Part shown: positions 22,009-31,223 of the stretch, piece by piece
How positions within the stretch are numbered: position 1 is the first letter of the stretch
Layout of the letters: each line of letters begins with the position of its first letter
Source of the DNA: Agrococcus sp. SL85
Lineage (GTDB): Bacteria > Actinomycetota > Actinomycetes > Actinomycetales > Microbacteriaceae
DNA: 64,000 nt
Direction: 5' to 3'
Assembly: GCF_026625845.1 (NCBI RefSeq)
Contig: NZ_CP113066.1
Coordinates: 124,001-188,000 of the forward strand
The notes under the pieces: model-generated
What the model saw: the letters and a program-made list of their open reading frames with translations, nothing else
The model's database searches: none
Told to the model about the DNA's origin: nothing
Translations under genes and position numbers: made by a program

Positions 22009-23463
22009 ATGCCCGAGTGGTCCATCCTGGCGATCGTCGCGGTCGTCATCGTCGCGGTCGTCGTCATGATCGTGAAGCTGCACGTCAACCCCGTGATCGC
22101 GCTCGCGATCGGCGCCGCGTCGATCGGCCTGCTCTCGGGCCTCGGCGCCATGGGCACGGTCGAGACCATGGCCGCCGGCTTCGGCGACACCATGGCCGAG
22201 GCGGGCCTGCTCATCGCCTGGGGCGTGCTCATCGGCTCGCTGCTCAACCGCATGGGCGCCATCACCCGCCTCGTCGAGACGCTGCTGCGCGCCTTCGGCC
22301 CCAAGGGCGTGCCCTATGCGATCGGCATCTCGTTCGCGACCTACCTGCAGACGATCTTCGTCGACGTCATGATCGTGCTCGCGGCGCCGCTCGCCCGCCG
22401 CATCGCGCCGCGCCTGGGCAAGGCGGGCGTGGGCATCATGGCGGCGACCTTCGCGATCAGCCTCGAGACCGGCATCGCGCTCATGGTGCCGGGCATCGGC
22501 GCGGTGATGATCGCCGCGAGCCTCGGCGTCCCCATCGGCCAGATGCTGCTGTGGGGCGTCGTGGTCGTCGTGCCGACCGTCATCATCTCGATCCTGCTCA
22601 TGACGATCGCGTTCCGAGCGGGGTTCTGGAAGGCGGGCGACGAGCTGGCGATGATCGACGACGGCGGCGAGCGCGATGCGTCCGGCGCGGGCCCCGAGGA
22701 CGCCCCGCGCTCGGTCGCCGGCGCGACCCGCTCGATCCCCGTCGCCGACGCCGACGCGCAGGCCGACCGCAGCGGCGCGGGCGTGCTCGTGGCCGAGCAC
22801 GACGACCCGACGATCCGCCGCCTGCCGCTCCTCGTGCTCTTCGCGCCGCTGCTGCTCTCGCTCGTGCTCATCGCGCTCGGCGCGATCCTCGACGTCGCGG
22901 GCCTCGAGGTGCCGCCGATGCAGTTCCTCGGCGCCCCCGCCATCGCGCTGCTCATCGGCGTCATCGGCACCGCCGTGATCGCGCGCCGCGTGCTCGGCCG
23001 CACCGAGCTCGAGCGCGCGCTCGTGCACGGCTTCAAGGACGCCGGCCAGATCTTCGCGCTCACGGGCGTCGGCGGCGCGCTCGCCGCGGTCATCGCCGCC
23101 GGCGAGCTGGGGCCGCTGCTCACGCAGTACCTGGGCGCCTCGGCGTTCGCGCCGATCCTGCTCGTGTGGGCCTTCGCCGCGATCCTCCACATCGCCGTGG
23201 GCTCGGTGACGCTCTCGGCCATGACCGCCGCCGGCATCCTCGCGCCCGTCGCCGCGAGCCTCGGCCTCGACCCCGTGCTCGTCGGCCTCGCGGCCGGCGC
23301 GGGCGCGCTCTTCTGCATCCACGTCACGTCGAACACCTTCTGGCTGCTGCAGTCGTTCCTCGGCCAGTCGGTGCGCGGCGCGCTCAAGTCGGTGACCGTC
23401 GGCGTCTCGGTCGCGAGCATCGTCGCGCTCGGCATGGTGCTGCTGCTCTCGCTCGTGCTCTGA
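22009..23463 (+). CDS. GntP-family permease
   Basis: A 484-residue membrane protein with roughly twelve helices and a hydrophilic loop at about residues 215-265. GntP/gluconate-permease features include HVNPVIALAIGAASIGLLSG, the FVDVMIVLAAPLARRIAP region and the SVTLSAMTAAGILAPV motif of the second half. Characterised relatives take up gluconate and other hydroxy-acids by proton symport. It is the first gene of an operon with a CoA-transferase and an HMG-CoA-lyase-like enzyme, suggesting the cargo is a hydroxy-carboxylate that is then activated with CoA and cleaved. Confidence 0.92.
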   Translation: MPEWSILAIVAVVIVAVVVMIVKLHVNPVIALAIGAASIGLLSGLGAMGTVETMAAGFGDTMAEAGLLIAWGVLIGSLLNRMGAITRLVETLLRAFGPKGVPYAIGISFATYLQTIFVDVMIVLAAPLARRIAPRLGKAGVGIMAATFAISLETGIALMVPGIGAVMIAASLGVPIGQMLLWGVVVVVPTVIISILLMTIAFRAGFWKAGDELAMIDDGGERDASGAGPEDAPRSVAGATRSIPVADADAQADRSGAGVLVAEHDDPTIRRLPLLVLFAPLLLSLVLIALGAILDVAGLEVPPMQFLGAPAIALLIGVIGTAVIARRVLGRTELERALVHGFKDAGQIFALTGVGGALAAVIAAGELGPLLTQYLGASAFAPILLVWAFAAILHIAVGSVTLSAMTAAGILAPVAASLGLDPVLVGLAAGAGALFCIHVTSNTFWLLQSFLGQSVRGALKSVTVGVSVASIVALGMVLLLSLVL

Positions 23464-23494
23464 GCCGCGCATCCGTCATCCAGGGAGGACCCCC

Positions 23495-24734
23495 ATGACC
23501 CACCGCCCCCTCGCCGGCATCCGCGTGCTGGAGCTCGGGAACTACATCGCCGCGCCCACCGCCGGCCGCCTGCTCGCCGACTTCGGCGCCGACGTCGTGA
23601 AGGTCGAGCGGCCCGGCACCGGCGACGAGCTGCGCCGCTGGCGCCTCCACGCCGGCTCGACGTCGATGCTCTTCCGCGCCGTCAATCGCGGCAAGCGCTC
23701 GGTCGTGCTCGACCTCCGCTCCGAGGAGGGGCGCGAGGCCGTGCTCGCGCTCGCCGCGGAGGCCGACGTCGTGCTCGAGAACTTCCGCCCCGGCACGCTC
23801 GAGCGATGGGGCCTCTCCCCCGCGGACCTCGAGGCCAGGAACCCCGGGCTCGTGCTCGTGCGCATCTCGGCCTTCGGGCAGACCGGGCCGCTCGCGCCGC
23901 GGCCGGGCTTCGCGGCGGTGGCGGAGGCCCACGGCGGCTTCCGCGAGCTCGTCGGCGAGCCGGGGCGACCGCCGAGCCGCACCGGCTTCTCGATCGGCGA
24001 CACGATCGCAGGCCTCTACGCCGCCTTCGGCGCCGTCATGCAGCTGCTCGAGCGCGAGCGCGGCCGCCCCGAGGGGGTGCCGCTCGACCGCCGCGCGATC
24101 GACGTCGCCCTCAACGAGGCGATGCTCTCGGTGACGGAGTCGCTCGTGCCCGACTGGGAGGCGTACGGCGTGCGCCGCGAGCGCACCGGCGGGCGCATGG
24201 AGGGCATCGCGCCGTCGAACGCCTACCTGTGCGCCGACGGCCGCTCGATCGTCGTGGCCGGCAACGGGGACGGCATCTTCCGCCGCTACATGGAGGCCAT
24301 CGGTCGGCCCGAGCTCGGCACCGACCCGTCGCTCGCCTCGAACGAGGGCCGCTGGGCGCGCCGCGACGAGGCTCGACGCGGCGATCGGCGCGTGGACGGC
24401 CGGTCGCGCCGCGGCCGACGCGCTCGCGGTGCTCGACGAGGCGGGGGTGCCCGCTGGCCTCATCGCCACCGCCGAGGACGTGTGCGCCGACGCGCAGTAC
24501 GCGGCGCGCGACATGGTGCAGCGCTTCGACGTGCACGACGGCGAGGCGCTCCGCGAGGGCGTCGGCTTCCCGGGCATCGTGCCGGTGATCGGCGGCCGCT
24601 CGCTGCCGATCGCGCATCCGGGGCCGGACCTCGGCGCGCACACCGCCGAGGTGCTCGGCGAGTGGCTCGGGTGGGATGCGGCGCGGGTCGAGGCGCTCGC
24701 CGGCGCTGCGACGAACGTGGAGGCCCGGGCGTGA
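23495..24734 (+). pseudogene. Class III CoA-transferase (CaiB/BaiF), frame broken as sequenced
   Basis: The start at 23495 gives MTHRPLAGIRVLELGNYIAA, the usual CaiB N-terminus, followed by ADFGADVVKVERPGTGDELR and NRGKRSVVLDL. The catalytic Asp is expected in the region SIGDTIAGLYAA. After WARRDE (near 24370) the frame is lost and resumes one base over with LDAAIGAWTAGRAAADAL and continues to 24734. Removing one G of GAGGCTC at 24370-24371 joins the two parts into a normal protein of 412 residues. The enzyme would move CoA onto the imported acid. Its end overlaps the next gene as GTGA, so it was translated recently, which argues for an artefact rather than decay. Confidence 0.9.
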
Positions 24735-25642
24735 GCGTCGCGATCCGCGACGTGACGCTCCGCGACGGCCTGCAGCTCACGGGCAAGCCGCTGCCGACGG
24801 AGCGCAAGGTCGCGCTCGTGCGAGCGCTGCTCGCGCTCGGCGTCGAGGAGCTCGAGATCGGCTCGATGGCGCGGCCCGACCTCGTGCCCGCCGTCGCCGA
24901 CACGCTCGACGTCGTGGCGGCGCTGACACCTGCGGAGCTCGAGCGCTGCTGGATCTGGGTGGCGACGCCGCGGCACGTCGAGCGTGCCCGCGCTGCCGGG
25001 GCGACCCGCTTCCAGTACTGCTTCTCGGCCTCCGACGGCCACAACCGCGCGAACGTCGGCCGCGACACCGAGACCTCGATCGCGGCGATGCCGGAGGCCG
25101 TGGCCGCCGCGGGGCCGGCCGGCCGGGTGCAGCTCTGCATCGCCACGTCGTTCACGTGCCCCTTCGAGGGCGAGGTGCCGCTCGAGCGCGTCGCGGGGAT
25201 CCTCGCCGACCCGCGGACGGCGGGTGCGAGCCACGTGGTGATCGCCGACACGCTCGGGCAGGCGCACCCGGCCGAGGTCGCGCGGCGCGTGGCGCTCGCG
25301 GCCCGCGAGCGGCCGGAGGCGGGCCTCGTCTTCCACGGCCACGACACGTGGGGCCTCGGCGTCGCGAACGCGCTCGCCGCCGCCGGCGCCGGCGCGGGCG
25401 TGCTCGACGGCGCGCTCGGCGGCCTCGGCGGCTGCCCGTTCGCCCCGGGCGCCTCCGGCAACACCGCCACCGAGGACCTCGCCTTCGGCCTGCGGCCCGC
25501 GTGGGCCGACCCCGCCTCCTTCGCCGAGCTCGTGCGGCTCGGGCAGGAGGTCACGGGGCTGCTCGCCGAGGACGACCGCGCCCGCGTGCTCGGCGGCGCG
25601 CTGAGCGAGCGCGCCCGCGCGTTCCCCTGGACGCTCCGCTAG
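24731..25642 (+). CDS. HMG-CoA-lyase-like enzyme (DRE-TIM family)
   Basis: A 303-residue enzyme of the HMGL/DRE-TIM metallolyase family. It begins IRDVTLRDGLQ, with the metal-binding Asp and catalytic Arg. It has LEIGSMARPDLVP, the metal histidines in FHGHDTWGLGVAN, and the HMG-CoA-lyase signature loop GGLGGCPFAPGASGNTATED with its active-site cysteine. Known members cleave 3-hydroxy-3-methylglutaryl-CoA to acetyl-CoA and acetoacetate. The GTG start overlaps the CoA-transferase stop. With the permease and transferase it forms a plausible route for uptake, CoA activation and cleavage of a branched hydroxy-diacid. Confidence 0.92.
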   Translation: MSVAIRDVTLRDGLQLTGKPLPTERKVALVRALLALGVEELEIGSMARPDLVPAVADTLDVVAALTPAELERCWIWVATPRHVERARAAGATRFQYCFSASDGHNRANVGRDTETSIAAMPEAVAAAGPAGRVQLCIATSFTCPFEGEVPLERVAGILADPRTAGASHVVIADTLGQAHPAEVARRVALAARERPEAGLVFHGHDTWGLGVANALAAAGAGAGVLDGALGGLGGCPFAPGASGNTATEDLAFGLRPAWADPASFAELVRLGQEVTGLLAEDDRARVLGGALSERARAFPWTLR

Positions 25643-25647
25643 CCGCG

Positions 25648-25716
25648 ATCTCGACGTCTGCGCGCGCACCTCGCGCCCGATCCGGGGCTCGGGATGCGCG
25701 CCCAGGCGTCGAGACC
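25648..25716 (+). terminator. Dispersed inverted-repeat element, copy 2, between convergent genes
   Basis: TCTCGACG at 25649-25656 pairs with CGTCGAGA at 25707-25714, with inner arms GCGCGC/GCGCGC. The segment resembles that at 21021-21090 in sequence at both ends (ATCTC-ACGTCT and GGCGTCGAGACC). It begins six bases after the lyase stop and lies between convergent genes, so a bidirectional terminator role is reasonable; no T-run is present. Confidence 0.5.
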
Positions 25717-25730
25717 GGAGGGGACGCGCC

Positions 25731-26192
25731 TCACGCGGTGGTGCGGAGGGTGTGGGGCTCGTCGGCGCCCGGCCACTCGAAGCCGTCCACGTAGGCGGCG
25801 AGGGCCGCGTCGCCGAGCACGACCGATTCGGGACCGGGCGCGCGGGCGCGCACGCGCTCGCGGAGCACCGCGAGCGGTGCCGACACCACGACGAGCTCGT
25901 GGCTCGCGCCGAGCGCCTCGCAGCGCGAGCGCCACGCATCGCGCACCCAGCGCGCCGCCATCGAGGCGTCGACCACCACGCGCTCCCCCGCCGCGACCGC
26001 CTGCCGCAGGCGCGCGTGCAGGTCGGCGTCGATCGCCTCGACGAGCGCGCGGGAGGGCCGCCCGTCGCGGACGCCGCGCGCCCACGCTTCGCGGTCGAAC
26101 GAGAGCACCACGGCCCCCGCGGCCTCGAGCCCGCGCGCGAGCGTCGTCTTGCCCGCGCCCGCCGGGCCGCACAGCAGCGTCACCTGCGCCAT
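25731..26192 (-). CDS. Small P-loop kinase/ATPase of the zeta-toxin-like AAA group
   Basis: A 153-residue protein with a Walker A loop near the N-terminus (LLCGPAGAGKTTLARGL), FDREAW as the following acidic strand, VVVDASMAARWVRDAWR as a Walker-B-like segment and LRERVRARA as a lid arginine cluster. The layout resembles small nucleoside/aminoglycoside-type kinases often annotated as AAA family ATPase. The substrate is unknown. I use the ATG at 26192; sequence upstream is low complexity and includes a remnant of another gene. Confidence 0.85.
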   Translation of the reverse strand: MAQVTLLCGPAGAGKTTLARGLEAAGAVVLSFDREAWARGVRDGRPSRALVEAIDADLHARLRQAVAAGERVVVDASMAARWVRDAWRSRCEALGASHELVVVSAPLAVLRERVRARAPGPESVVLGDAALAAYVDGFEWPGADEPHTLRTTA

Positions 26193-26306
26193 GGCGCGAG
26201 CGTAGCGGCGGCGACCCTGCGGCGGCCTCCCCGCGCGGTGCCTGCCGCGCGGGGCATCTCGCGCGCCGGCTCCCCCGCGCCGCCGCCCGAGCACCGCCTC
26301 CGGCGC

Positions 26307-26361
26307 GGCTCGGGCCAGGGTCGCGTGGGTGCGCCAGGCGCCGAGGATCGCGCCGAGCGGG
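26307..26361 (-). pseudogene. Remnant duplicate of the SdpI-family gene 3' end
   Basis: This 55-base stretch is about 85% identical to 26365-26419, the 3' end of the adjacent SdpI-family gene. On the minus strand it reads LGAILGAWRTHATLA, against LGALLGAWRAHATVA in the intact protein. It is in frame with the intact gene just past its stop codon, as expected of a tandem duplication or of the tail of a lost paralogue. Confidence 0.65.
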
Positions 26362-26367
26362 CGCGGC

Positions 26368-26739
26368 TCAGGCCACGGTCGCGTGCGCGCGCCAGGCGCC
26401 CAGGAGCGCGCCGAGCAGCAGCGAGATCGCCGCGAGCACGACGAGCACCGCCCCCGTCGCCGGCGAGCCCGCGAGCGCCGCCGCGAAGCCGCCGAACCCG
26501 GCGAGCGTCGCCACCGAGCCCGTCAGCCACGTGATGGGCGTCGCTGCGCGATGGCCGAGCCGCCACGCGTCGTCGCTCGCGAGGAGCGTGCGCGTGCGGA
26601 TGCCGGCGTAGGGGTTGCGGCGCAGCCTCCCGATGCCGGCGAGGTGCACGAGCACGATCGCGCCGACCGATCCGAGCACGACGGCGGCCGAGGCGAGGGC
26701 CAGGCCCCATGCCGCCCCGGCGAGCTCCTGCGCATCCAT
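26368..26739 (-). CDS. SdpI-family membrane protein
   Basis: A 123-residue protein with three hydrophobic segments (about residues 8-33, 70-90 and 95-115). Between the first two lies NPYAGIRTRTLLASDDAWRLGHR, the conserved SdpI-family loop. Bacillus SdpI gives immunity to the SdpC toxin and senses it, but most actinobacterial members have no neighbouring toxin gene and their role is unknown; none is visible here. The 3' end is partly duplicated immediately downstream. Confidence 0.85.
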   Translation of the reverse strand: MDAQELAGAAWGLALASAAVVLGSVGAIVLVHLAGIGRLRRNPYAGIRTRTLLASDDAWRLGHRAATPITWLTGSVATLAGFGGFAAALAGSPATGAVLVVLAAISLLLGALLGAWRAHATVA

Positions 26740-26775
26740 GCCCCCATCGTCCCACGCCGGGCGCGGCGCTCGGCC

Positions 26776-28006
26776 TCAGCGAGCCGTGCGGAGCGGCGAC
26801 GCGGCCAGCCCGATCGCGGCGACCGCGAAGCCCGCGACGACGGCGAGCAGCACGGGCCCGATGCCCCAGGCATCGGCGGCGATGCCCGCCGCGGGCGCCG
26901 CGAGCACGATCATGCCGCGGTTCACCGTGCGCATCGTCGCGTTCATGCGCGACTGCATCGCATCCGGCGTCGCCCGCTGCCGCAGCGCCATCTCGCTCGG
27001 GTTGCCGACGCCCATGCCGACGCCGACCACGACGAGGCCGGCGACCACGACCACGAGGCCGGCCCCCTGCGCCATCGGCGCGAGCGCGGGCACGGCCACG
27101 ACGCCCCAGCCGAGCGGCGAGGTCGCGCGCGCGACGAGGATCGTCGCCGTCTCGCCGAGCCGGGCCGCGGCGACCGCAGCGAGGGCCGTGCCGAGCAGCG
27201 TCGCCGCCCCGAGCACGCCGAGGGCGAGCCCGAGGCCCGCGGGGCCGGCGTCCAGGCCCGTGAGCACGAGCGGCACGAGCAGCGTCATCGCGGCGCCGTT
27301 GCAGAGGAACCACGCGTGCGTCCACCGCGCGAAGGGGCCGAGCCGCGGGTGCCGGTGCACGAAGCGCAGGCCCCGCCCGATCGAGCGGCCGAGCGGCGCG
27401 CGCCGCGCGGGCGCGGGCTCGTCGACCGGCATGGTCGCGAGCACCGCGGCCGAGACGAGGTGCGCGACCGACGCCAGCAGCAGCGCGACGGGCGCCCCGA
27501 GCCACGCGATGAGCGCGCCCGAGGCCGCGGGGCCGGCCGACTGCGCGACGCCCGCGCCCGCGTCGAGGCGCTGGTGCGCCGCGAGCAGCGCGCGGCCTGG
27601 GCACGAGCCGCGGCACGAATGCCTGCGAGGCGGCGTCGTTCACGAGGCTCGCGGCCCCGAGCAGCAGCGCGCCCGCGAGGAGCGGCCAGAGCGCACCGCC
27701 GCCCGCGAGCCACAGCGCGCCGAGGCCTGCGAGGATCGCGAAGCGCGCGAGGTCGGAGACGAGCATCGCCGTGCGGCGACGCCAGCCCTCGACGAGCGCA
27801 CCCACCGCGAGCCCGAGCACGACGTAGGGCAACCAGCGCGCCGCGGCGAGCCAGCCCACCTCCGCCGCCCCGCCGCCCAGGTCCTCCACGACCATCGCCT
27901 GCAGCGCGAGGAGCGCGAGGCCGATGCCCGTGCCGGTCGCGAGCTCGACGCCCCAGAATCGCCAGAACGCGGCGCCGAGGCGCTCCCGCCCCGACGCCGC
28001 GCTCAT
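26776..28006 (-). pseudogene. MFS transporter, frame broken as sequenced
   Basis: The N-terminal half starts at the ATG at 28006 (SGRERLGAAFWRFWGVELATG) and runs through about six helices to ASQAFVPRLVP. The second half, in another frame, runs from LLAAHQRLDAGAG through the central basic loop (PAPARRAPLGRSIGRGLRF) and six more helices to 26776. The change of frame falls at the CC pair 27596-27597 (CAGGCC on the coding strand); removing one base gives a continuous 409-residue protein. It is a twelve-helix exporter of the macrolide/multidrug type, substrate unknown. The ATG lies 8 bases downstream of the prfA stop. Confidence 0.85.
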
Positions 28007-28013
28007 CGCAGGA

Positions 28014-29093
28014 TCAGGCCTCGGCGGCGAGGGCCGCGAGGCGCGCCTCCTCGTCGGCCTGGATGCACGAGTCGATCACGGGCTGCAGCGCGCCGTCCAT
28101 GACGGTGTCGAGGTTGTACGCCTTGAAGCCCGTGCGGTGGTCGGCGATGCGGTTCTCGGGGAAGTTGTACGTGCGGATGCGCTCCGAGCGATCCATGCCG
28201 CGGATCTGCGAGCGGCGCGCGTCGGACGCGGCCGCGTCGAGCTCCTCCTGCTGCTTCGCGAGCAGGCGGGCGCGCAGCACGCGCATGCCGGCCTCGCGGT
28301 TCTGCAGCTGGCTCTTCTCGTTCTGCATCGAGACGACGATGCCCGTGGGCAGGTGCGTGATGCGCACGGCCGAATCGGTCGTGTTGACGCTCTGGCCGCC
28401 CGGGCCCGACGACCGGAAGACGTCGATCTTCAGGTCGTTCTGGTCGATCTGGATCTCCTCGGGCTCGTCGACCTCGGGGAAGACGAGCACGCCCGTCGTC
28501 GACGTGTGGATGCGCCCCTGCGCCTCCGTCGCCGGCACGCGCTGCACGCGGTGCACGCCGCCCTCGTACTTCAGCGAGGCCCACACGCCCTCGGCGGGGT
28601 CGCTCGAGGAGCCCTTGATGGCGATCTGGACGTCCTTGAAGCCGCCCATGTCGCTCGGGGTCGACTCGAGCATCTCGACCTTCCAGCCGCGGCCGGTCGC
28701 GTAGTGCGAGTACATGCGCATGAGGTCGGCCGCGAAGAGCGCCGACTCCTCGCCGCCCTCGCCGCCCTTGATCTCCATGATCACGTCGCGCCCGTCGTCC
28801 GGGTCGCGCGGGATGAGCAGCCGCCGCAGGCGCTCCTCGGCCTCGTGGGCCGCGGCCTCGAGGCCCGGCACCTCCTCGGCGAAGGCGTCGTCCTCGCGGG
28901 CGAGCTCGCGCGCGGCCTCGAGGTCCTCGAGCGCGCCCGTCCACCGCTCGTGGGCGGCCTTGATCTGGCTGAGCTCCGCGTAGCGGCGGTTCACCCTGCG
29001 CGCACGGCCGGCGTCGGCGTGCAGCGCAGGGTCCGCGAGCTGCTGCTCGAGGTCGGCGTGCTCGGCGAGCAGGCCCGACACCGACTCGAACAC
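28014..29093 (-). CDS. prfA: Peptide chain release factor 1
   Basis: A 359-residue release factor. The catalytic GGQ is in [19 protein letters not shown], and the stop-codon anticodon tripeptide is PAT in [12 protein letters not shown], which marks RF1 (UAA/UAG). The N-terminal helical domain includes [17 protein letters not shown]. The start is a GTG at 29093, one base after the rho stop region. The glutamine of GGQ is the target of PrmC, also encoded in this window. Confidence 0.97.
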   Translation of the reverse strand: MFESVSGLLAEHADLEQQLADPALHADAGRARRVNRRYAELSQIKAAHERWTGALEDLEAARELAREDDAFAEEVPGLEAAAHEAEERLRRLLIPRDPDDGRDVIMEIKGGEGGEESALFAADLMRMYSHYATGRGWKVEMLESTPSDMGGFKDVQIAIKGSSSDPAEGVWASLKYEGGVHRVQRVPATEAQGRIHTSTTGVLVFPEVDEPEEIQIDQNDLKIDVFRSSGPGGQSVNTTDSAVRITHLPTGIVVSMQNEKSQLQNREAGMRVLRARLLAKQQEELDAAASDARRSQIRGMDRSERIRTYNFPENRIADHRTGFKAYNLDTVMDGALQPVIDSCIQADEEARLAALAAEA

Positions 29094-29094
29094 G

Positions 29095-31083
29095 TCAGTC
29101 CTTGTCGTGCTGGCCGGGCACCGACTTCGAGACCTTCATGAGGAACTCGACGTTCGACTGCGACTCCTTGAGCTGCTTGAGCACGAGCTCGAGCGCCTGC
29201 TGCGTCTCGAGGCCCGCGAGCGCGCGGCGCAGCTTCCACATGACCTTCGTCTCCTCGACGCCCATGAGCATCTCCTCGCGGCGCGTGCCGGAGGCGTTGA
29301 CGTCGACCGCGGGGAAGATCCGCTTGTCGGCCATGTGGCGCGAGAGCCGCAGCTCCATGTTGCCGGTGCCCTTGAACTCCTCGAAGATCACCTCGTCCAT
29401 CTTCGAGCCGGTCTCGACGAGCGCGGTGGCGAGGATCGTCAGCGAGCCGCCGTGCTCGATGTTGCGCGCGGCGCCGAAGAACTTCTTCGGCGGGTAGAGC
29501 GCGCTCGAGTCGACGCCGCCCGAGAGGATGCGGCCGGAGGCGGGGGCCGAGAGGTTGTAGGCGCGGCCGAGGCGCGTGATGCCGTCGAGCAGCACGACGA
29601 CGTCGTGGCCGAGCTCGACGAGGCGCTTCGCGCGCTCGATCGCGAGCTCGGCGACCGTCGTGTGGTCCTCGGCGGGCCGGTCGAAGGTCGACGCGATGAC
29701 CTCGCCCTTGACGGTGCGCTGGAAGTCGGTGACCTCCTCGGGGCGCTCGTCGACGAGGACGATCATGAGGTGGACCTCGGGGTTGTTCTCGGCGATCGCG
29801 TTGGCGATTGCCTGCATCACGAGGGTCTTGCCGGCCTTGGGCGGCGAGACGATGAGGCCGCGCTGGCCCTTGCCGATGGGCGCGACGAGATCGATGACGC
29901 GGGTCGAGAGCTTGTTCGACGTGGTCTCGAGGCGCAGGCGCTCCTGCGGGTAGAGCGGCGTGAGCTTCGAGAACTCGACGCGCGCGAGCGACTCCTCGAC
30001 GGTCTGGCCGTTCACCGAGTCGACGCGCACGAGCGCGTTGAACTTCTGGCGGCTCGACTGCTGCTCGCCCTCGCGCGGCTGCTTGATGGCGCCGACCACG
30101 GCGTCGCCCTTGCGGAGGCCGTGCTTCTTGACCTGCGCGAGCGAGACGTAGACGTCGTTCTGGCCGGGGAGGTAGCCGGAGGTGCGCACGAAGGCGTAGT
30201 TCTCCAGCACGTCGAGGATGCCGGCGACGGGCAGGAGCACGTCGTCCTCGTGGATCTCGGGCTCGGCGTCCTGGCCGCGGCGGTTGCGATCGCGCCCGCG
30301 CGAGCGGCGCGACGACTCGTCGGCCTGCTGCTGCGCCTGCTGCTGCTGGCCGCGGCCGCCGCGCTGGCCGTCCTTGCCCTGCTGCTGGCCGCCCTGGCGG
30401 CCGCCGCGCTGGCCGCCGCCCTGCTGGGCGTCGTCGGCGTCGTCCTGCTGGTCCTGCTGGCGGTCCTGGCCGCCCTTGCCGCGGCTGCGGCGGCGGCGCG
30501 AGGAGCGCTCGCCCTGCTCGGCCTGCTCGCCCTGCTCGGCCTTGGCGTCGCCCTCGGCGGCCTCGGCCTTCGCCTCGGGGGCCTCGGCCCGCTCCTGGGA
30601 CGCCTCGGCCTGCGCCTTGGGCGCCTCCGCCTCGGCGGCGGGCTCTGCGGCGGGCGCGTCGGCGGCCTCGGCGTCGGCCTTCCGGCGACGCGGGGCGCGC
30701 TTCTTCGGCGCGGCCTCCTCCGCGGCGGGGGCGGCGTCGGCGGTCGCCGGGGCGTCAGCCTGCGCGGCGGGCGCCGCCTCGTCGGCGGCCGCCTCGGCGG
30801 CAGCGGCCTCGGCGGCGATGGCCGCCTTCGTGCGGCGCGGGGCGCGCTTCTTCGGCGCGGCCTCGGCGGCGGGCGCGTCGGCGGTCGGCTCGGCCTTCGC
30901 GGCCGCGGTGCCGGCCTCGGCCTTCGCGGCCTCGGTGCCGGTCGGCTCGGCCTTCGCGGCCTGGCTGGCCGCCTGGTCGACCGAGGCGCTCGTGGCGCGG
31001 CGCGAGCGGCGCTTCGGCGCGGCCTGCTCGGCGGGAGCGGCGGCCTCGGCCGCAGGGGTGGTGTCGGTGGTCTCGCTGGTCAT
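29095..31083 (-). CDS. rho: Transcription termination factor Rho
   Basis: A 662-residue Rho. The first 240 residues are a low-complexity insertion typical of high-GC actinobacteria. They are rich in Ala/Glu, with repeated basic blocks (APKKRAPRR occurs twice), followed by an Arg/Gln/Gly-rich segment. The RNA-binding and motor core follows: [22 protein letters not shown], the Walker A loop [21 protein letters not shown], the Q loop and [22 protein letters not shown] use the ATG at 31083, which gives [13 protein letters not shown]. The extension probably adds RNA affinity for GC-rich transcripts, as shown for Mycobacterium and Micrococcus Rho. Confidence 0.97.
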   Translation of the reverse strand: MTSETTDTTPAAEAAAPAEQAAPKRRSRRATSASVDQAASQAAKAEPTGTEAAKAEAGTAAAKAEPTADAPAAEAAPKKRAPRRTKAAIAAEAAAAEAAADEAAPAAQADAPATADAAPAAEEAAPKKRAPRRRKADAEAADAPAAEPAAEAEAPKAQAEASQERAEAPEAKAEAAEGDAKAEQGEQAEQGERSSRRRRSRGKGGQDRQQDQQDDADDAQQGGGQRGGRQGGQQQGKDGQRGGRGQQQQAQQQADESSRRSRGRDRNRRGQDAEPEIHEDDVLLPVAGILDVLENYAFVRTSGYLPGQNDVYVSLAQVKKHGLRKGDAVVGAIKQPREGEQQSSRQKFNALVRVDSVNGQTVEESLARVEFSKLTPLYPQERLRLETTSNKLSTRVIDLVAPIGKGQRGLIVSPPKAGKTLVMQAIANAIAENNPEVHLMIVLVDERPEEVTDFQRTVKGEVIASTFDRPAEDHTTVAELAIERAKRLVELGHDVVVLLDGITRLGRAYNLSAPASGRILSGGVDSSALYPPKKFFGAARNIEHGGSLTILATALVETGSKMDEVIFEEFKGTGNMELRLSRHMADKRIFPAVDVNASGTRREEMLMGVEETKVMWKLRRALAGLETQQALELVLKQLKESQSNVEFLMKVSKSVPGQHDKD

Positions 31084-31223
31084 GCGCGAGGGCTCCTTCA
31101 GATGTCGTACCGCGCGCGATGCGCGCAGGCGTGGGAGCTCATCTCCTGCTGCGTCGGTGGCCCCTGGGCCGGACCCGGCGCAAAGAACTGCGCGGAGAGG
31201 AGTGGGGATCGCCCCGTGCCGGG

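Noticed and set aside
24368..24374. Programmed +1 ribosomal frameshifting as the main explanation of the broken genes
   Set aside because: The same AGGC sequence occurs in frame elsewhere (for example AGG CTC near 53155 in a tetR gene) without any shift, and one affected gene is atpA. An artefact is simpler, so I keep decoding only as a remote alternative.
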